DNA of 28,219 nucleotides, taken from JAEXOD01 sp937930275. GTDB lineage: Bacteria; Bacteroidota; Ignavibacteria; Ignavibacteriales; Melioribacteraceae. Position 1 is the stretch's first letter. Every line of letters begins with the position of its first letter. Under the pieces are notes generated by a model, which saw only the letters and a list, made by a program, of their open reading frames with translations, ran no database searches and was not told the origin of the DNA. Positions 8,308-16,736 of this stretch are shown here, piece after piece. The stretch spans positions 1 to 28,219 of the forward strand of contig DAIMZL010000033.1 in NCBI GenBank assembly GCA_036733965.1, given 5' to 3'. Position numbers and translations under genes: made by a program.

Positions 8308-9345
8308 CTATACTTCCCAAGTATTTGCGTTATATAATAGTGATTTTAAATCACCTTTTCCTTTTTTGGTAGTAACCATCTCTACTTGATTAACTACTGC
8401 TTCATCATATGTTTCTTTACGAATATTGCGATAAACACCAATAGGAGTGGGCATACCCGAATGATCGACTAAATGAGCTAATATAAACGCTCTAATAGGA
8501 TTTGAGTCATATTCATCATGTACCCAGGCATCGTTAATAGAGTTATTCGGATCATTCAAATCAATTATCTTTGGAGTAAATCCTTCAAGCTTTATAGCTT
8601 TATCGTTGTTTTTACCAAAGACCATTGGTTTACCGTGTTCCAAAACCAATACGTTATCTGCTTTGGTCTCTTTATCCGTAAATTTTTCAAAAGCGCCGTC
8701 ATTAAAAATAACACAGTTTTGGTATATTTCTATAAAAGCTAATCCTTTATGTTCAGCAGCTTTTTTAATCATTTCCTGCATATGTTTAATATCTCTATCT
8801 AAAGTCTTTGCTACAAAAGTAGCCTCGCTGCCTAAAGCTAATGACATAGGATTAAATGGATAATCTACTGCACCGTATGGACTGCTTTTAGTTATTTTTC
8901 CTTTTTCGCTTGTGGGTGAATATTGTCCTTTGGTTAATCCATAAATTCTATTATTGAACATAAGGACTTTTAAATCAACATTTTTACGGCAAGCATGAAT
9001 AAAATGGTTACCGCCTATACTCATTAAATCACCGTCTCCGGTAGCAACCCAAACAGATAGTTCAGGACGTGCAACTTTAAGACCTGTAGCTATTGCGGCA
9101 GCACGACCGTGTATAGTATGAAATCCGTATGTCCCCATATAATATGGGAATCTGCTTGAGCAGCCAATACCGGCAACCCATACTATATTTTCTTTTTTAA
9201 CTCCGATATCCGGGAATGTACGCTGAACTTGTGCCAATACCGAGTAATCACCACAACCCGGACACCATCTAACATCAATACCGGATGAGAAATCTTTTGC
9301 AGTATATTTTATTTCTTGTGTATCAATTTTCACATTATTTTCCAT
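8308..9345 (-). CDS. korB: 2-oxoacid (2-oxoglutarate):ferredoxin oxidoreductase, beta subunit
   Basis: Thiamine-diphosphate-binding subunit of the heterodimeric KorAB enzyme, which interconverts 2-oxoglutarate and succinyl-CoA with ferredoxin. From the ATG at 9345 it is 345 residues. WCPGCGDYSV near the N-terminus (Cys28, Cys31) is the family signature, GDGD (103-106) with the following NNRIYG (131-136) forms the TPP/Mg site, and TKGQYSPTS (138-146) is typical of KorB-like subunits. I chose ATG 9345 because GGAGG lies 5 nt upstream within the end of korA; the open frame extends 21 more codons without such support. It overlaps korA by 11 nt. The preference for 2-oxoglutarate over another oxoacid is inferred. 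Confidence 0.92.
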   Translation of the reverse strand: MENNVKIDTQEIKYTAKDFSSGIDVRWCPGCGDYSVLAQVQRTFPDIGVKKENIVWVAGIGCSSRFPYYMGTYGFHTIHGRAAAIATGLKVARPELSVWVATGDGDLMSIGGNHFIHACRKNVDLKVLMFNNRIYGLTKGQYSPTSEKGKITKSSPYGAVDYPFNPMSLALGSEATFVAKTLDRDIKHMQEMIKKAAEHKGLAFIEIYQNCVIFNDGAFEKFTDKETKADNVLVLEHGKPMVFGKNNDKAIKLEGFTPKIIDLNDPNNSINDAWVHDEYDSNPIRAFILAHLVDHSGMPTPIGVYRNIRKETYDEAVVNQVEMVTTKKGKGDLKSLLYNANTWEV

Positions 9346-11182
9346 TTTCGCCTCCGAGTATCTCGCGAATTTTATTTTCAATATCATGTGCTTTGAACGG
9401 TAAACCACGCATTAAGTTAAACTGATTAACCTTAACAGAATATTCGCTTTTAATAACTTTTGCAAGTTGACCTAAATTAATTTCCGGTATTAAAATATGT
9501 TTGTAACTATTTAGCACTTCACCAAGGTTTGCAGGGAAAGGATTAATATGTTTTAAGTGAACTTGAGCAACTTTTAAGCCGCTTGTTCTAACTCTTCTAA
9601 CTGCTTCACTAATTGCACCAAATGTTCCGCCCCAACCTAATACTAAAATATCGGCATCTTTATCTCCTCTTATTTCGGCATCAGGGATATCTTTTTGAAT
9701 TCCTTTAACTTTTTTATCTCTTAATTTGCACATCAAATCGTGATTATCCGAATCATAACTTACTGTACCGGTAATATTAGCTTTTTCCAAACCACCAATT
9801 CTGTGTTCAAGTCCGGGTGTACCTGGTACTGCCCAAGGTCTTGCTAAATTTTCGTCTCGTAGATAAGGCATAAACCCTTCTACTTCTGTACGATGTTTAA
9901 CTTCTATTTTTGGTAATTCTTCAATTTCCGGAAGTTTCCAAGGCTCAGCACCGTTTGCAATATAACCGTCTGTTAACATTAATACGGGGGTCATATATTT
10001 TAACGCTATTCTGCAAGCTTCTATTGCAGTATAAAAACAATCGCTTGGACTATACGCTGCAATAACGGGAATAGGAGATTCACCGTTACGACCGAATATT
10101 GCTTGCAATAAATCTGCTTGTTCGGTTTTTGTTGGTAAACCCGTACTTGGTCCGCCTCTTTGAACGTCAACAATTACTAAGGGTAATTCAGTCATTACCG
10201 CCAAACCCATGGCTTCGGTTTTTAGTGCAAGTCCAGGACCGCTGGTTGTAGTAATTGCCAAATTTCCGCCGTATGAAGCTCCTATTGCACTTGCTATACC
10301 GGCAATTTCATCTTCGGCTTGTAGTGTTTTAACTCCGTAATTTTTATATGTACTTAAATATTGCATAATTTCACTGGCAGGAGTAATAGGATAAGATCCT
10401 AAAAATAACGGTAAATCCGAAAGTAAAGAAGCAGCTACAAATCCCATAGCTGTTGCTTCGTTACCAGCAACATTACGATAAACGCCTTTAGGTAATTGTG
10501 CCGGTTTAATTTCGTAACGAGTAGTAAATATTTCGTTATGTTCACCGTAATTATAACCTGCTTTTAACGCCAATTCATTAGCTCTTGCAATTTCAGGTTT
10601 TTTTGCAAATTTTTCTCTAATCCAGTCTAACGTAGCGTTTAATTCGCGGCTAAATAACCAATACATTAATCCGAGCGCAAAAAAGTTCTTACATCTAATA
10701 ACTTCTTTTAATCCTAAAGATGTGTCTTTTAATGCGTTTGATGTTAAGTTTGTGATAGGAACAACATAAGTTCTATAGTTAGAAAGCGAATCGTTTTCTA
10801 ACGGGTTTTCTTTATAACCGGATAATTGTAAATTTTTTGAATCGAAAGAATCCGAGTTAATAATTATTGTTGCACCGGGTTTCAAATCTTTTAAATTTAC
10901 TTTTAATGCAGCCGGATTCATTGCTACCAACACATCCGGATGATCACCGGGAGTATAAGATTCTTGCGAGCTAAAATGTAATTGGAAACCGCTTACCCCG
11001 TAAGTAGTTCCGGCGGGAGCTCTAATCTCTGCAGGATAGTCAGGTAATGTGTTTAAATCATTTCCGAAAAGTGCCGTAGTATCACTAAATTGCGAACCGG
11101 TCAACTGCATTCCGTCTCCGCTATCTCCGGCAAAACGAACAGTCACTTCGGTTAACTCAAATATTTCTTTCTCTTGTGACAT
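9335..11182 (-). CDS. korA: 2-oxoacid (2-oxoglutarate):ferredoxin oxidoreductase, fused gamma-alpha subunit
   Basis: Large subunit of KorAB, about 615 residues. An N-terminal gamma domain (roughly residues 10-190; FAGDSGDGMQLTGSQF, PAEIRAPAGTTYGVSGFQ) is fused to the alpha pyrimidine-binding domain (from ~215: NEATAMGFVAASL, SYPITPASEIMQYL, AITTTSGPGL, TGLPTKTEQADL) and a C-terminal transketolase-like domain. This is the usual fused form in Bacteroidetes-type organisms. The enzyme works in the cytoplasm in the oxidative or reductive TCA cycle. ATG 11182 is chosen over the in-frame TTG at 11191, which lies in GAGTTGAGT, a probable Shine-Dalgarno region. Neither a delta ferredoxin subunit nor an accessory gene is adjacent. 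Confidence 0.93.
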   Translation of the reverse strand: MSQEKEIFELTEVTVRFAGDSGDGMQLTGSQFSDTTALFGNDLNTLPDYPAEIRAPAGTTYGVSGFQLHFSSQESYTPGDHPDVLVAMNPAALKVNLKDLKPGATIIINSDSFDSKNLQLSGYKENPLENDSLSNYRTYVVPITNLTSNALKDTSLGLKEVIRCKNFFALGLMYWLFSRELNATLDWIREKFAKKPEIARANELALKAGYNYGEHNEIFTTRYEIKPAQLPKGVYRNVAGNEATAMGFVAASLLSDLPLFLGSYPITPASEIMQYLSTYKNYGVKTLQAEDEIAGIASAIGASYGGNLAITTTSGPGLALKTEAMGLAVMTELPLVIVDVQRGGPSTGLPTKTEQADLLQAIFGRNGESPIPVIAAYSPSDCFYTAIEACRIALKYMTPVLMLTDGYIANGAEPWKLPEIEELPKIEVKHRTEVEGFMPYLRDENLARPWAVPGTPGLEHRIGGLEKANITGTVSYDSDNHDLMCKLRDKKVKGIQKDIPDAEIRGDKDADILVLGWGGTFGAISEAVRRVRTSGLKVAQVHLKHINPFPANLGEVLNSYKHILIPEINLGQLAKVIKSEYSVKVNQFNLMRGLPFKAHDIENKIREILGGENGK

Positions 11183-11216
11183 AATACTCAACTCAATTAT
11201 TTTGATAAGATTTTGA

Positions 11217-11250
11217 ACTACTAAAATAATATTTTTTTAACATTTATCAA
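11217..11250 (-). promoter_or_regulatory. Candidate korAB promoter
   Basis: On the minus strand a TTG (11250-11248), 19 nt, then TATTTTAG (11228-11221). The 22-nt stretch 11238-11217 (seven A followed by TATTATTTTAGTAGT) is identical to the sequence at 21079-21100 just before tRNA-Pro, where a TTG also precedes the same box, by 20 nt. The -7 box matches TAnnTTTG at six of eight places. It lies 35 nt before the korA ATG. Confidence 0.4.
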
Positions 11251-11261
11251 TGTATTTTAAT

Positions 11262-12728
11262 TTAATTTACTTTTTGCAATAAATCTAAAAATTCCTCAGC
11301 GTTTACAAATCCTGTAATGCGTTTTACTTCTTTTCCCTTACTATCTATCAGTAAAACTGTCGGCATACCTAATATATTAAACTTTTTACGCAATTCTTCA
11401 TTTTTTTCGGAAAGTGTTTGTGTCATATCAACTTTATATAACGTATAATTTTTAAATTCATTTAATACATTTTTTTCGCTAAAAGTTAATTTATCTAACT
11501 CTTTACACGGAATGCACCAGTCAGCATAAAAGTCTATAACTATTTTTTCGCCGTTATTTAGCGATTTTTGGTATTCCTCTTCCGTAAACACCTTCCAATC
11601 CGGCTTTTCGTGCGAAGAAGGAATTAAGAAATAAACAGACGCTGCAATTATTAGTATAGACAGGAAATATTTGAAAACTGCAAATCCTTTAACGTCTTTT
11701 GCAGATTTATCAAAAAACATAATATAAACCGCACTTATTAGCATAAAAATAGGCAGCAAATATGTTTTAAACGGTTCCGGTAATATAGGCAGCAAGAAAT
11801 AGATTGCCATACCGATTAAAATAAAACCGAATATATGTTTAACGGCTTCCATCCATAATCCTGCACGTGGTAAGTTTTTAATCTTACCGCTGAATAATGC
11901 TAAAATTAAATATGGTGTTCCCAACCCTACAGCCAAGAAGAAAAACATTAAAAATCCGTAAACCGGATCACCCTTAGCTCCTACAACCGTTACTAATCCA
12001 AGTACAAACGGACCAATACACGGGGCAGCTACTATTCCCATTGTTAGCCCCATAAAAAACGCACCAAACATTCCCGATTGAGCTCCGCCTGCTTTCATTA
12101 CCCAGCTATCCGGAAGTTTAAACTCATATACTCCGAACATACTTAATGCCAAGGCACCCAATACTAATGCAATTGCTACAATAACCAACGGATTTTGCAT
12201 TAATGTTCCGAATATTGCTCCGCTAAGAGAAGTAACAACGCCAACAACCGAATATGTTAATGCCATCCCTAAAACATACAAAACACCCAAAACAAATAAA
12301 CGAGAAGTTTTCCCTTCGCTCTGTCCTCCGAAATAACCAACGGTAATAGGAATTAATGGATATACACAAGGTGTTAAATTTAACGCTAATCCTCCAAAAA
12401 ATACAATTAACAAACTTATTAATAACCCGCTTTTTTCCAACTTATTTGCCAGTGTATCTTCTTCGGGTTCTTTTATTTCTTTATCCCCCTTGTTGGCAGC
12501 TTTAATATCTTCTAAAGTAACTTCGGCTACTTTTTTTTCATTAATAGAGTAACTTTCGGCAACCACCGTAAAAGTAACATCGGTCTTTAAATTATTTGGA
12601 GGCATGCAAGAGGCATTATTACATGCTTGAAAACCAAAATCAAAATTTAACGTATAAGTTCCTATTTTTGTACTTTTGGGAACATCAATAATTGCCGTAA
12701 TTATTGCGTTGTTTTCATACACTGAAAC
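11262..12728 (-). CDS. dsbD: Thiol:disulfide interchange protein DsbD (N-terminus lost in assembly gap)
   Basis: Membrane reductant conveyor that takes electrons from cytoplasmic thioredoxin to periplasmic thiol proteins. 489 residues are visible and the frame runs open into the gap, so the signal peptide and about half of the alpha domain are missing. Numbered from the GTG at 12722: the end of the periplasmic alpha domain carries the FQACNNASC pair (Cys34, Cys39); a membrane domain of about eight helices (100-365) has the redox cysteines in TPCVYP (Cys119) and APCIGP (Cys235); the C-terminal thioredoxin-like gamma domain has ADWCIPC (Cys403, Cys406) and a cis-proline in GMPT. All six active cysteines are present. 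The GTG is internal and not a real start. Confidence 0.92.
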   Translation of the reverse strand, partial: VSVYENNAIITAIIDVPKSTKIGTYTLNFDFGFQACNNASCMPPNNLKTDVTFTVVAESYSINEKKVAEVTLEDIKAANKGDKEIKEPEEDTLANKLEKSGLLISLLIVFFGGLALNLTPCVYPLIPITVGYFGGQSEGKTSRLFVLGVLYVLGMALTYSVVGVVTSLSGAIFGTLMQNPLVIVAIALVLGALALSMFGVYEFKLPDSWVMKAGGAQSGMFGAFFMGLTMGIVAAPCIGPFVLGLVTVVGAKGDPVYGFLMFFFLAVGLGTPYLILALFSGKIKNLPRAGLWMEAVKHIFGFILIGMAIYFLLPILPEPFKTYLLPIFMLISAVYIMFFDKSAKDVKGFAVFKYFLSILIIAASVYFLIPSSHEKPDWKVFTEEEYQKSLNNGEKIVIDFYADWCIPCKELDKLTFSEKNVLNEFKNYTLYKVDMTQTLSEKNEELRKKFNILGMPTVLLIDSKGKEVKRITGFVNAEEFLDLLQKVN

Positions 12729-12828
12729 NNNNNNNNNNNNNNNNNNNNNNNNNNNNNNNNNNNNNNNNNNNNNNNNNNNNNNNNNNNNNNNNNNNNNNNN
12801 NNNNNNNNNNNNNNNNNNNNNNNNNNNN
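12729..12828. other. Assembly gap (100 N) between dsbD and nadE
   Basis: Exactly 100 N, the usual placeholder for a gap of unknown size. Roughly 35 residues of NadE and more than 100 residues of DsbD (signal peptide plus half of the alpha domain) are missing, so the true gap is probably several hundred bases. Open frames read through it are artefacts. Confidence 0.97.
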
Positions 12829-14361
12829 ATCTACTAATTTTAAAGTTCTTTTAACAATCTCTTCGTTACCTACTGCTTTAATAATCTCATTAAGTTCTTT
12901 ATACTCTTCCAAATATAATGTAATAATTTTATCTAACAAATCGTACGGGGGAAGCGAATCTTGGTCTGTTTGATTTGGTCTTAATTCGGCAGATGGGGCT
13001 TTTTCAATTATCTCGATAGGTATAATCTCTTCATCTCTGTTTACATAATTTGCCAATTTATAAACTTGTGTTTTATAAATATCACCAATTACTGCCAAAG
13101 CACCGCACATATCGCCGTATAATGTAGCATATCCTACTGCAATTTCGCTTTTATTACCCGTTGTGCATAATAAATAATTAAATTTATTTGAAAGAGCCAT
13201 TAAATATAAACCTCGTGTTCTGGATTGAATATTCTCTTCTGCAATATTCGGTTCTGTTCCTGTAAATTTCTCTTTCATAACATCCATTACTGTATCAAAT
13301 ACAGGTTGAATACTTAAAGTATCATATGAGATGTCCAATTTTTTAATTAGTTTCAAACTGTCATCAATGCTTCCTTTACTGCTATATTTTGAAGGCATTA
13401 AAACAACATGAACATTTTCTTTTCCGAGTGCTTTTACGGCAATGTAAGCAACTAAAGCACTATCAATACCGCCGGATAATCCGAGTAATGCTTTTTTAAA
13501 ACCTGTTTTAGTTGCATATTCTTTAACACCAAAAATTAAAGCCTTAAGCACTTCTTCTTCAAAACTATCTTCTACTTTAACAATAGTTGTATATTCGGTA
13601 TCGGTATCAAAAATAAAATAATCCTCTTCAAATTTTTTACCTAATTTTTTCAATTCCCCATTTTTATCAAAACACATACTTCCGCCGTCAAAAATCAAAT
13701 CTGTTTGTGCACCTGCACAACAAGCATAAACTAACGGAATTTTATCTGTTTTTGTTAGAACCGATAACATCTGTTTTCGTTGTTCTCTTTTTCCGTAAGC
13801 ATAAGGGCTTGCTGATATATTAATTAATAATTCCGCACCTTTATCAACCAACCTTTGAACGGGATCAACCGAGTATCTTCTTTTTTTCCAATAATCGGAA
13901 TCATTCCAAATATCTTCACATATTGAAATACCTAATCTAACACCGTTAAACTTGTGTATATAAACTTCTTTTGCAGATTCAAAATATCTTACTTCGTCAA
14001 AAACATCGTAATTAGGTAATAAAGTTTTTTTCTGCGTAAATTGAATTTTTCCGTTATAGCATAAAACTGCGGAATTGTACAGTCCTGTACCAACATTGTC
14101 ATATTCTTCCGTAATTGTACCGAAAATTAAACCGACTTTATTTGTGCATTCGGCAATTTGTTCGGTAACTGCACTAACAGCATTTCTAAATTCTTCTTTT
14201 TCAACTAAATCCTGAGGTGTGTACCCGGGTAACGAAAGTTCGGGGCAAATTACTAAATCTACTCCGTCTTGAACTCCCTTAAAATAATGTTCTAATATTT
14301 TCTTCTTATTTAACTCTAAATCCCCAATTACTGAATTTAGCTGACAAACGGCAATTTTCAT
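12829..14361 (-). CDS. nadE: Glutamine-dependent NAD+ synthetase (C-terminus lost in gap)
   Basis: Last step of NAD biosynthesis: ATP-dependent amidation of deamido-NAD+, with ammonia from glutamine. Two domains are visible. The N-terminal nitrilase-type glutaminase domain (1-~265) has the Glu-Lys-Cys triad: Glu41 in CPELSLPGY, Lys112 in KKTLLPNYDVFDE, Cys148 in GISICEDIW. The C-terminal synthetase domain has the PP-loop LSGGIDSAL (Ser296-Ser301), then CTTGNKSEIAVGYATLYGD and a PSAELRPNQTDQDSLPPYD region. 511 residues are present; proteins of this type usually have around 540-560, so about 35 are missing in the gap. The gene heads a leftward group and is divergent from the stress-protein gene. 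Confidence 0.95.
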
Positions 14362-14395
14362 AATATACTCTTCACAATAAATAAAATTTTATATG

Positions 14396-14427
14396 TAAAA
14401 TTAAAAAACTTAAATTACTTTAACAAA
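14396..14427 (-). promoter_or_regulatory. Candidate nadE promoter
   Basis: On the minus strand TTTG (14427-14424), a 20-nt spacer, then TAATTTTA (14403-14396), one mismatch from the Bacteroidetes -7 consensus TAnnTTTG. It lies 34 nt before the nadE ATG. The spacer length equals that of the zur and usp promoters. Confidence 0.35.
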
Positions 14428-14593
14428 CATTATTTTGTTAACATATTATTTTATAATAAGTTAAAATATTTAAATAACGCAGTAGTTTGCTCTAAATGGT
14501 TAAATATTTTTAAGTTAGTTTAATATTTACCCTTAATTATTTATGTTGTTTGCGTAATATGTTTAATTAATAACACAATACTTTAAGCATTAG

Positions 14594-14624
14594 TTGTGTA
14601 AATATGTTTCAAAAATTAAATTTG
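14594..14624 (+). promoter_or_regulatory. Candidate usp promoter
   Basis: TTG (14594-14596), a 20-nt spacer, then TAAATTTG (14617-14624), an exact match to TAnnTTTG. A transcript starting 5-7 nt further on would have a leader of about 105 nt before the ATG at 14736. Confidence 0.45.
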
Positions 14625-14735
14625 TAAAATAAAGTATTAATTGCTTGTAGTTTTCCGTTAATTTGTAAAAATATATTAAAATTTTTAATTTAAAAAAGTA
14701 ATTGTTATATTTAAAAAAACAATTAGAAAAGAACT

Positions 14736-15572
14736 ATGTCTTTTAAAAAAATAGGTTTAGCTTTATCATTTTCACCTTCTATGAATAATAATCTTGCGGT
14801 AACATTACATCTTACCAAGTTGTATGATTCGGAACTATTTATTATTCATTCTTCGGTTGTTGAAAACAAAGACAAAGAAGCGCTTGAAAAGATACTTACA
14901 GAATGCAATTGTGATATTAACAAGATTAAACTAATCGAAGGGAAGGGAGATCCGACAGATTTTATATTGAAAACAGTAAATTCCGAAAAAATCGATTTGT
15001 TGGTAGCAGGAGCATTAAAAAAAGAAAACATTGTAAAGCACTATATAGGTTCTGTCGCCAGAAGGCTAATGAACGAAGCAAAGTGCTCCGTTTTTATTGT
15101 CTCGATGGAAAAGAAATTTAATCAGAAATTAGAAAAATTTTGTACATTAGTTAATTACACTAACGAGTGCGAAACTGCTATAAAAATATCTTACGAATTA
15201 GCTAATCTTGAAAAAGCCAAAATATTTTATTTAATACGTGACTTATGGGTACCGGGACTATCGCTTTCAGGATTAGATTCCGGATCAATTAAAGATTCTA
15301 TAAATACTATTAATGACTACATTAGCGAAGAAAAAGAGAAAATTAAAATTTATATAGACGAAATGAATTTAACTGGTAAAGTACCTATACAAATAAGTTG
15401 TTTTTACGAAAAAGTAGCTTTCAACTTGTCAAATTACATAAAAGAAATCCAAGCGGATTTATTAGTTATATCAGCACCTGCACGTAGAACTACCATTTTT
15501 GATAGATTTGTTGCCAGCGAGTTTAGGTATTTTTACGATGACCTACCTTCTAATTTATTAATTATTCGGTAA
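14736..15572 (+). CDS. Tandem universal stress protein (UspA family)
   Basis: 278-residue cytoplasmic protein with two Usp domains. Domain 1 (~1-125) shows the classic alternation FKKIGLALSFS, LFIIHSSV, IDLLVAGALKKE and IGSVARRLMNEAKCSVFIV, the last being the region that binds ATP in UspA-like members. The glycine spacing is close to, but not exactly, the canonical G-2x-G-9x-G-S/T motif. Domain 2 (~130-278) is more divergent and ends in LLVISAPARRTTIFDRF...LLIIR; its nucleotide site looks degraded. Three bases separate it from the antiporter gene, so the two are co-transcribed. Usp proteins often accompany CPA-type antiporters, suggesting a role in ion or pH homeostasis under stress; that is inferred. 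Confidence 0.85.
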   Translation: MSFKKIGLALSFSPSMNNNLAVTLHLTKLYDSELFIIHSSVVENKDKEALEKILTECNCDINKIKLIEGKGDPTDFILKTVNSEKIDLLVAGALKKENIVKHYIGSVARRLMNEAKCSVFIVSMEKKFNQKLEKFCTLVNYTNECETAIKISYELANLEKAKIFYLIRDLWVPGLSLSGLDSGSIKDSINTINDYISEEKEKIKIYIDEMNLTGKVPIQISCFYEKVAFNLSNYIKEIQADLLVISAPARRTTIFDRFVASEFRYFYDDLPSNLLIIR

Positions 15573-15575
15573 TAT

Positions 15576-16487
15576 ATGATTTCGTTAAATCATCACGAAG
15601 TAATAATCCTTTTAATTCAATTATCAGTACTTCTTATTTTTGCAAGAATATTCGGTGAGTTAAGTCGTTTGGCTAAACAACCGGCTGTAATTGGAGAAAT
15701 TATTGCTGGTATTGTAATCGGACCTTCCTTGTTGGGTAACTATTTTAGCGATTTATTTGAATATATTTTTAAGTCATCTCCTAATGCATTTATTGCTTTA
15801 GACGGAATAAGTTCGATTGGTGTAATATTACTTTTATTTGTTGCAGGAATGGAATTAGAAATACCCTTAATTGTAAAAAAGGGAAAGTCTGCAGCAATTA
15901 TTAGCTTATTTGGTGTTGTTGTCCCTTTCATTATCGGATTTTTGTCTGGTTGGGTATTTTACGATTCTATTATAAAATTTAATCCTGAATACAAACTTCT
16001 ATTTAGTTTGTTTTTTGGGACTGCATTATCAATTTCGGCATTACCTGTAATAGCAAAAACATTGTTAGACCTTAACTTACTTAAAACACAAATAGGAGGG
16101 TTAATATTAGCAGCTGCTATGGTAGATGATTTAATAGGATGGATTTTCTTTTCAATTCTATTAAGCATGATTGTAACTTCTGCAGAACTTAATCAAATTA
16201 TTATTGTTGTTTTAAGTATATTGGTGTTTGTTGCTTTTACTTTAACTTTGGGAAGAGCAATTATAAATAGAATTTTACCGCTTATTGTAAGTTATATATC
16301 CGGACCCGGTGGGGTGATAGCATTTTCGATTGTAATTTGTTTATTAGGGTCACTATTTACTCAATCAATCGGAATACACTCTATTTTCGGAGCATTTATT
16401 GTAGGTATCGCAGTCGGGAATTCCGAACATTTTACAAATGAACATAGAGAGATTATTCACCAATTTACAGCAGGTTTTTTTGCACCG
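15576..16487 (+). CDS. CPA2-type (Kef-like) cation:proton antiporter, N-terminal part cut by gap
   Basis: Inner-membrane cation/proton exchanger, Na_H_Exchanger family. 304 residues with about nine or ten hydrophobic segments are visible before the gap. LAKQPAVIGEIIAGIVIGPSLLG is the family N-terminal signature, GVILLLFVAGMELE follows, and AAAMVDDLIGW carries the Asp-Asp pair of the ion-binding core in electrogenic CPA2 members. GIHSIFGAFIVGIAVG is the late core helix. The last two or three helices and any cytoplasmic domain lie in the gap or beyond it. The start lies 3 nt after the usp stop, with no clear Shine-Dalgarno sequence, consistent with coupling. The ion specificity (Na+ or K+) cannot be told. 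Confidence 0.88.
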
Positions 16488-16587
16488 NNNNNNNNNNNNN
16501 NNNNNNNNNNNNNNNNNNNNNNNNNNNNNNNNNNNNNNNNNNNNNNNNNNNNNNNNNNNNNNNNNNNNNNNNNNNNNNNNNNNNNNN
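16488..16587. other. Assembly gap (100 N) inside or after the antiporter gene
   Basis: Exactly 100 N. The antiporter still needs at least two membrane helices, and the sequence after the gap is the end of a different kind of domain, so more than 100 bases are probably missing. The frame on both sides agrees only because the placeholder length allows it. Confidence 0.97.
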
Positions 16588-16730
16588 TAATAACACCCTA
16601 CGGCGAAAATGATTTACAATTAAATTTATTAGCCGAGATAGCAAATAAATTAGGAACTATAAAAAATACTCAAAAAATTGTAAGTTTAGACTCAATAGAT
16701 GATATAATTAAGACAATAAAAAAACTTTAG
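16588..16730 (+). CDS. C-terminal end of a probable PTS EIIA (fructose/PtsN-type) domain protein
   Basis: About 47 residues from the gap to the TAG. TPYGENDLQLNLLAEIANKL followed by a variable stretch and LDSIDDIIKTIKKL has the pattern of the last helix pair of PTS EIIA type-2 domains (hydrophobic xLLAxIA, then a short Ser-x-[DE][DE]-I-x-x-I helix). This fragment is either the tail of the antiporter gene, giving an antiporter fused to a regulatory EIIA-like domain, or the end of a separate gene whose start is in the gap. The active-site His cannot be seen. The assignment rests on a short stretch. Confidence 0.5.
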
Positions 16731-16736
16731 GAACCC

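Larger units (their letters stand above)
14362..14735. other. 374-bp AT-rich divergent spacer between nadE and usp
   Basis: No coding frame or RNA gene is visible. The spacer holds candidate promoters for both flanking genes and an 11-bp inverted repeat (AAAATATTTAA at 14463-14473, TTAAATATTTT at 14500-14510) separated by 26 nt. The candidate usp promoter leaves a leader of about 100 nt, long enough for a regulatory element, though I see no known riboswitch in it. Confidence 0.5.

Noticed and set aside
12715..12828. Continuation of NadE through the gap ending in FSV
   Set aside because: The placeholder length is arbitrary, and the sequence left of the gap belongs to dsbD in its own frame.
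12704..12973. Plus-strand open frame of 89 codons across the first N run
   Set aside because: It exists only because N codons are read as open; it is antisense to nadE and dsbD and has no recognisable protein features.
14463..14510. 11-bp inverted repeat in the nadE/usp spacer
   Set aside because: Made only of A and T, with a 26-nt separation and no T tract; may be chance in such AT-rich DNA. Noted in the spacer entry only.
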